From positions 1-7,828 of the forward strand of contig JAPLIO010000203.1 in the NCBI GenBank assembly GCA_026389055.1: a DNA stretch of 7,828 nucleotides, given 5' to 3'. Position 1 is the stretch's first letter; each line of letters begins with the position of its first letter. The position numbers and the translations under genes were made by a program. The notes below the pieces were generated by a model. It had not been told where the DNA came from, did not search any database, and was given only the letters and a program-made list of their open reading frames with translations. This stretch comes from Candidatus Melainabacteria bacterium (lineage in GTDB: Bacteria; Cyanobacteriota; Vampirovibrionia; Vampirovibrionales; JAJTHC01). This document shows positions 6,350 through 7,828 of this stretch, in pieces.

Positions 6350-7036
6350 TTAATGAATAAACGTATTTTTAGATTGCAACCGAATCGGCAACGGAATGCC
6401 GATAGCAGGTAGATACAGGTAATCTTCGCCATTATCGTAATGGTCCAAAAACCGAAGGGGCTTAGGGGAACGTGCCATGCGTTTGGCAATGCTGGCATCA
6501 CCAAATTCAAGCACATTTAAAATATTAAACAACCCATTGTTAAACCGCCTACTCTGCTGGGCTTCTGCTTCTTCAGCTACTTCTACCTGTTGCTGATGGG
6601 CTATTTCTTGAGCCTCCTTAACAGCAGTAACGGGTAAACGCTTCGGTTGTTTCACCGAAGATAGTGGCGATAGCTTGGCGTTGGCTTGTGCCACTGCTGC
6701 TCTATCGGCTTCATCATCTTCCTGTTGCGGATAGTACCCCACCCCACCGGGATAGGTGATGTTTGAAATTAAATACGCTCGCCGAAACCGAACTAACGTT
6801 TGCGTGCCTTGCGGTAAGCCCGCCCAACTTTCAACGGCTCCGCTAAAGAACAACGTGGCAATGATAGCCAATAATAGATAAGAGGTTACGGAAAAAGGTT
6901 TAGTGGGATGGGATAATGAGGCACGAGGAACGGAATTAGGGCGTTTACACCTAGTAAATAACCGACATGAGTACCACAGTAACAAAATTAGCCCGCCCAA
7001 TAGACCTTTTTCCGTAACCTCATAAGTTTTTTTCAC
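6350..7036 (-). CDS. TRL-like membrane/exported protein with an N-terminal invertible-looking segment
   Basis: This 228-aa protein starts at a GTG (7036) preceded by AAAGGG and 17 nt after the upstream stop. It has two hydrophobic stretches: residues 12-22 (LLGGLILLLWY) and 53-68 (YLLLAIIATLFFSGAV), the latter ending in ESWAG, which looks like a signal peptidase site around residue 72. Then comes AYLISNITYP (87-96), comparable to LLYTNTHYP of the next gene, an Ala/Gln/Glu-rich linker (about 105-165), and FGDASI (178-183) followed by PLRFLDHYD, comparable to its GDASL...KIHFVD. I infer a divergent TRL-type domain interrupted by a low-complexity insert; function is unknown. The first 47 residues are unusual: they span a 104-bp segment bracketed by perfect 18-bp inverted repeats. 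No alternative ATG exists before the second hydrophobic stretch. Confidence 0.75.
   Translation of the reverse strand: MKKTYEVTEKGLLGGLILLLWYSCRLFTRCKRPNSVPRASLSHPTKPFSVTSYLLLAIIATLFFSGAVESWAGLPQGTQTLVRFRRAYLISNITYPGGVGYYPQQEDDEADRAAVAQANAKLSPLSSVKQPKRLPVTAVKEAQEIAHQQQVEVAEEAEAQQSRRFNNGLFNILNVLEFGDASIAKRMARSPKPLRFLDHYDNGEDYLYLPAIGIPLPIRLQSKNTFIH
6882..7021. repeat. 18-bp perfect inverted repeat pair inside the TRL-like gene
   Basis: GAGGTTACGGAAAAAGGT at 6882-6899 is the exact reverse complement of 7004-7021. Between them lie 104 bp. In the gene the arms encode EVTEKG (near the start) and KPFSVTS. The geometry matches a small invertible DNA segment, and the frame stays open if the 104 bp are flipped. 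No recombinase gene lies in the window, and inversion has not been shown. Confidence 0.85.
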
Positions 7037-7053
7037 GGTGGATACCCTTTGCC

Positions 7054-7503
7054 TTAGCCAACAATGGCGGTTACAACGCCATCTTGCACATGCACTTCGG
7101 CTTTGCGTAATTTTTCGTAAATGGCATCGCCCACAGCAACGGTTACATAATTTTCCATTTGCCCTGTAACCAAAAAGGTCCCATTGGCAACTCTTTCCAA
7201 TTCAGCCAATTGGGTTGCCAATTGTTGTTGCATTTCGCCTAATTGTTGCTGACGAGAAAGCACTTCTTTGTGCAACCCATCCAGTTGAGGGGCTACGTTA
7301 TGCCCTTGACGTGCAGCGTCTTCTAGTTGTTTTAGATTGGCTTGGTATTGCTTTTCCAAGGCTTCGCCCTCAGTTTTTAGCAAGCTTTGTTCTTCGGTAA
7401 TTTCTTTGTTGGCTTTTTCCCGAAAGGTATCTGTTACCACGGTTTTGATGGTTACTTGGCGTTTAAGCTGAATGGTTTCTTGGGGTTGAACGGTCGTCAT
7501 CAT
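7054..7503 (-). CDS. YlqD-family coiled-coil protein
   Basis: The 149-aa product (from ATG 7503) fits the YlqD family, of unknown function, known from Firmicutes and cyanobacteria. It has a short start segment IQLKRQVTIKTVVTDTFREK (11-30), a long Gln/Glu/Leu-rich coiled coil (about 29-104), and a C-terminal module (105-149) with FLVTGQMENYVTVAVGD, then YEKLRKAEVHVQDGVVTAIVG read as the usual 'x-v-GD...AEI.VKDGVV..I' ending. There is no signal peptide or membrane span, so it is probably cytosolic. ATG 7503 was chosen since a purine stretch AAAAGAAAAGAGA precedes it, very like the flgD leader; an in-frame ATG at 7536 would add 11 residues but has no ribosome site. It is the first gene of a likely operon with the two TRL-like genes. 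Confidence 0.8.
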   Translation of the reverse strand: MMTTVQPQETIQLKRQVTIKTVVTDTFREKANKEITEEQSLLKTEGEALEKQYQANLKQLEDAARQGHNVAPQLDGLHKEVLSRQQQLGEMQQQLATQLAELERVANGTFLVTGQMENYVTVAVGDAIYEKLRKAEVHVQDGVVTAIVG

Positions 7504-7563
7504 GGGGTGGTTGGTCTCTTTTCTTTTATGTAACAAAAGGTAAACAATCAGGATAATAGGTTT

Positions 7564-7572
7564 ATTGTATCA
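7564..7572 (-). promoter_or_regulatory. Candidate extended -10 promoter element for the ylqD-type operon
   Basis: On the - strand the sequence reads TGATACAAT: a TACAAT hexamer (7564-7569) with TG one base before it, the pattern of an extended -10 box. It lies about 60 nt before ATG 7503. No good -35 hexamer lies 16-18 nt further upstream; TTGACA (7636-7641, at the repeat edge) is too far away to pair with it. Weak call. Confidence 0.3.
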
Positions 7573-7639
7573 GAAAATGAAGAACGTGTGCTTATTTCGT
7601 TCTTTTATATCAATTGCACCCATTTAAAGTTGAAGTGTC

Positions 7640-7828
7640 AAACCACCAGTAGGAACGACCATCGCATTTGCTCTGCAGCTGCCGATGCGTTCCGTCCACC
7701 GAAGGGGCAAAAAGAACATCCCCCCGTCCATACTCGCGTAGCGTGGTATAGGGGGGTGGCTTTTTGGGGGTTCCTAGGGGGTACCCCTAGGTTTGTGGGG
7801 GGTGTCGGGGGGTGCCCAAACAGGCACC
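7640..7828 (-). repeat. 189-bp structured repeat element, copy 2 (reaches the window end)
   Basis: This is the inverted partner of 4179-4367. The hairpins are kept with other bases: CCTAGGGG/CCCCTAGG (7773-7780/7784-7791) replaces AGGGGT/ACCCCT, and CCCCCC/GGGGGG (7720-7725/7751-7756) with inner ATAC/GTAT (7730-7733/7746-7749) and CGC/GCG replaces CCCGCC/GGCGGG with TGCC/GGCA. The outermost GGCACC coincides with the last base given, so the element may extend further. It stands upstream of the ylqD-type gene. Confidence 0.9.

Noticed and set aside
6641..6660. CTTCGGT/ACCGAAG hairpin as a regulatory structure
   Set aside because: It lies within the coding region of the TRL-like gene, is short, and is readily explained by chance.
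6001..7036. tRNA gene near the TRL-family genes
   Set aside because: The family name suggests a tRNA neighbour, but I found no cloverleaf or GGTTCGAATCC-like T arm in the window.
7580..7604. Hairpin AAGAACG/CGTTCTT followed by T residues, as a + strand terminator
   Set aside because: Only a 7-bp A/T-rich stem with an 11-nt loop, no + strand gene ends nearby, and it lies in the promoter region of the - strand operon.

Overview
The window looks like a chromosomal piece of a flagellated, didermic-type bacterium of moderate G+C. The best guess is the non-photosynthetic sister lineage of cyanobacteria (Vampirovibrionia/Melainabacteria). That guess rests on a long MetK whose second half of the N-terminal domain reads like cyanobacterial MetK, a YlqD-family coiled-coil protein of the kind seen in cyanobacteria and Firmicutes, and flagellar genes, which true cyanobacteria lack. 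It is an inference from family resemblance, not a database result.

Layout. Bases 268-4103 (+ strand) hold a flagellar rod/hook block in classic order: fliJ (export chaperone), fliK (hook-length ruler), flgD (hook cap), flgE (hook). A REP-like palindrome and a plausible sigma70-type promoter separate fliK from flgD. Bases 4104-4491 are a gene-free convergent zone with a 42-bp repeat, a 189-bp structured repeat and the metK terminator hairpin. On the - strand, read from right to left, come a YlqD-family gene (7503-7054), a 228-aa TRL-like membrane/exported protein (7036-6350), a 109-aa exported TRL-family protein (6330-6001), a second copy of the 42-bp repeat, and metK (5823-4492). The window ends inside or at the edge of a second, inverted copy of the 189-bp repeat (7640-7828).

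How the genes work together. fliJ-fliK-flgD-flgE build the flagellar hook. The ylqD-TRL-TRL genes are closely spaced (17 and 19 nt) and probably form an operon of unknown, envelope-linked function. metK makes S-adenosylmethionine and is a housekeeping gene set apart by a 177-nt gap.

Most notable non-gene signals: (1) the two inverted 189-bp repeats differ almost only in two hairpins, where both copies keep pairing with different bases, as expected for a mobile or RNA-level structure under selection; (2) a perfect 18-bp inverted repeat inside the 228-aa TRL-like gene brackets 104 bp that stay open and in frame in either orientation, so inversion would swap a hydrophobic N-terminal helix for a polar segment; (3) a 42-bp repeat in inverted orientation on both sides of metK; (4) near-identical purine-rich leaders in front of fliJ and flgD.
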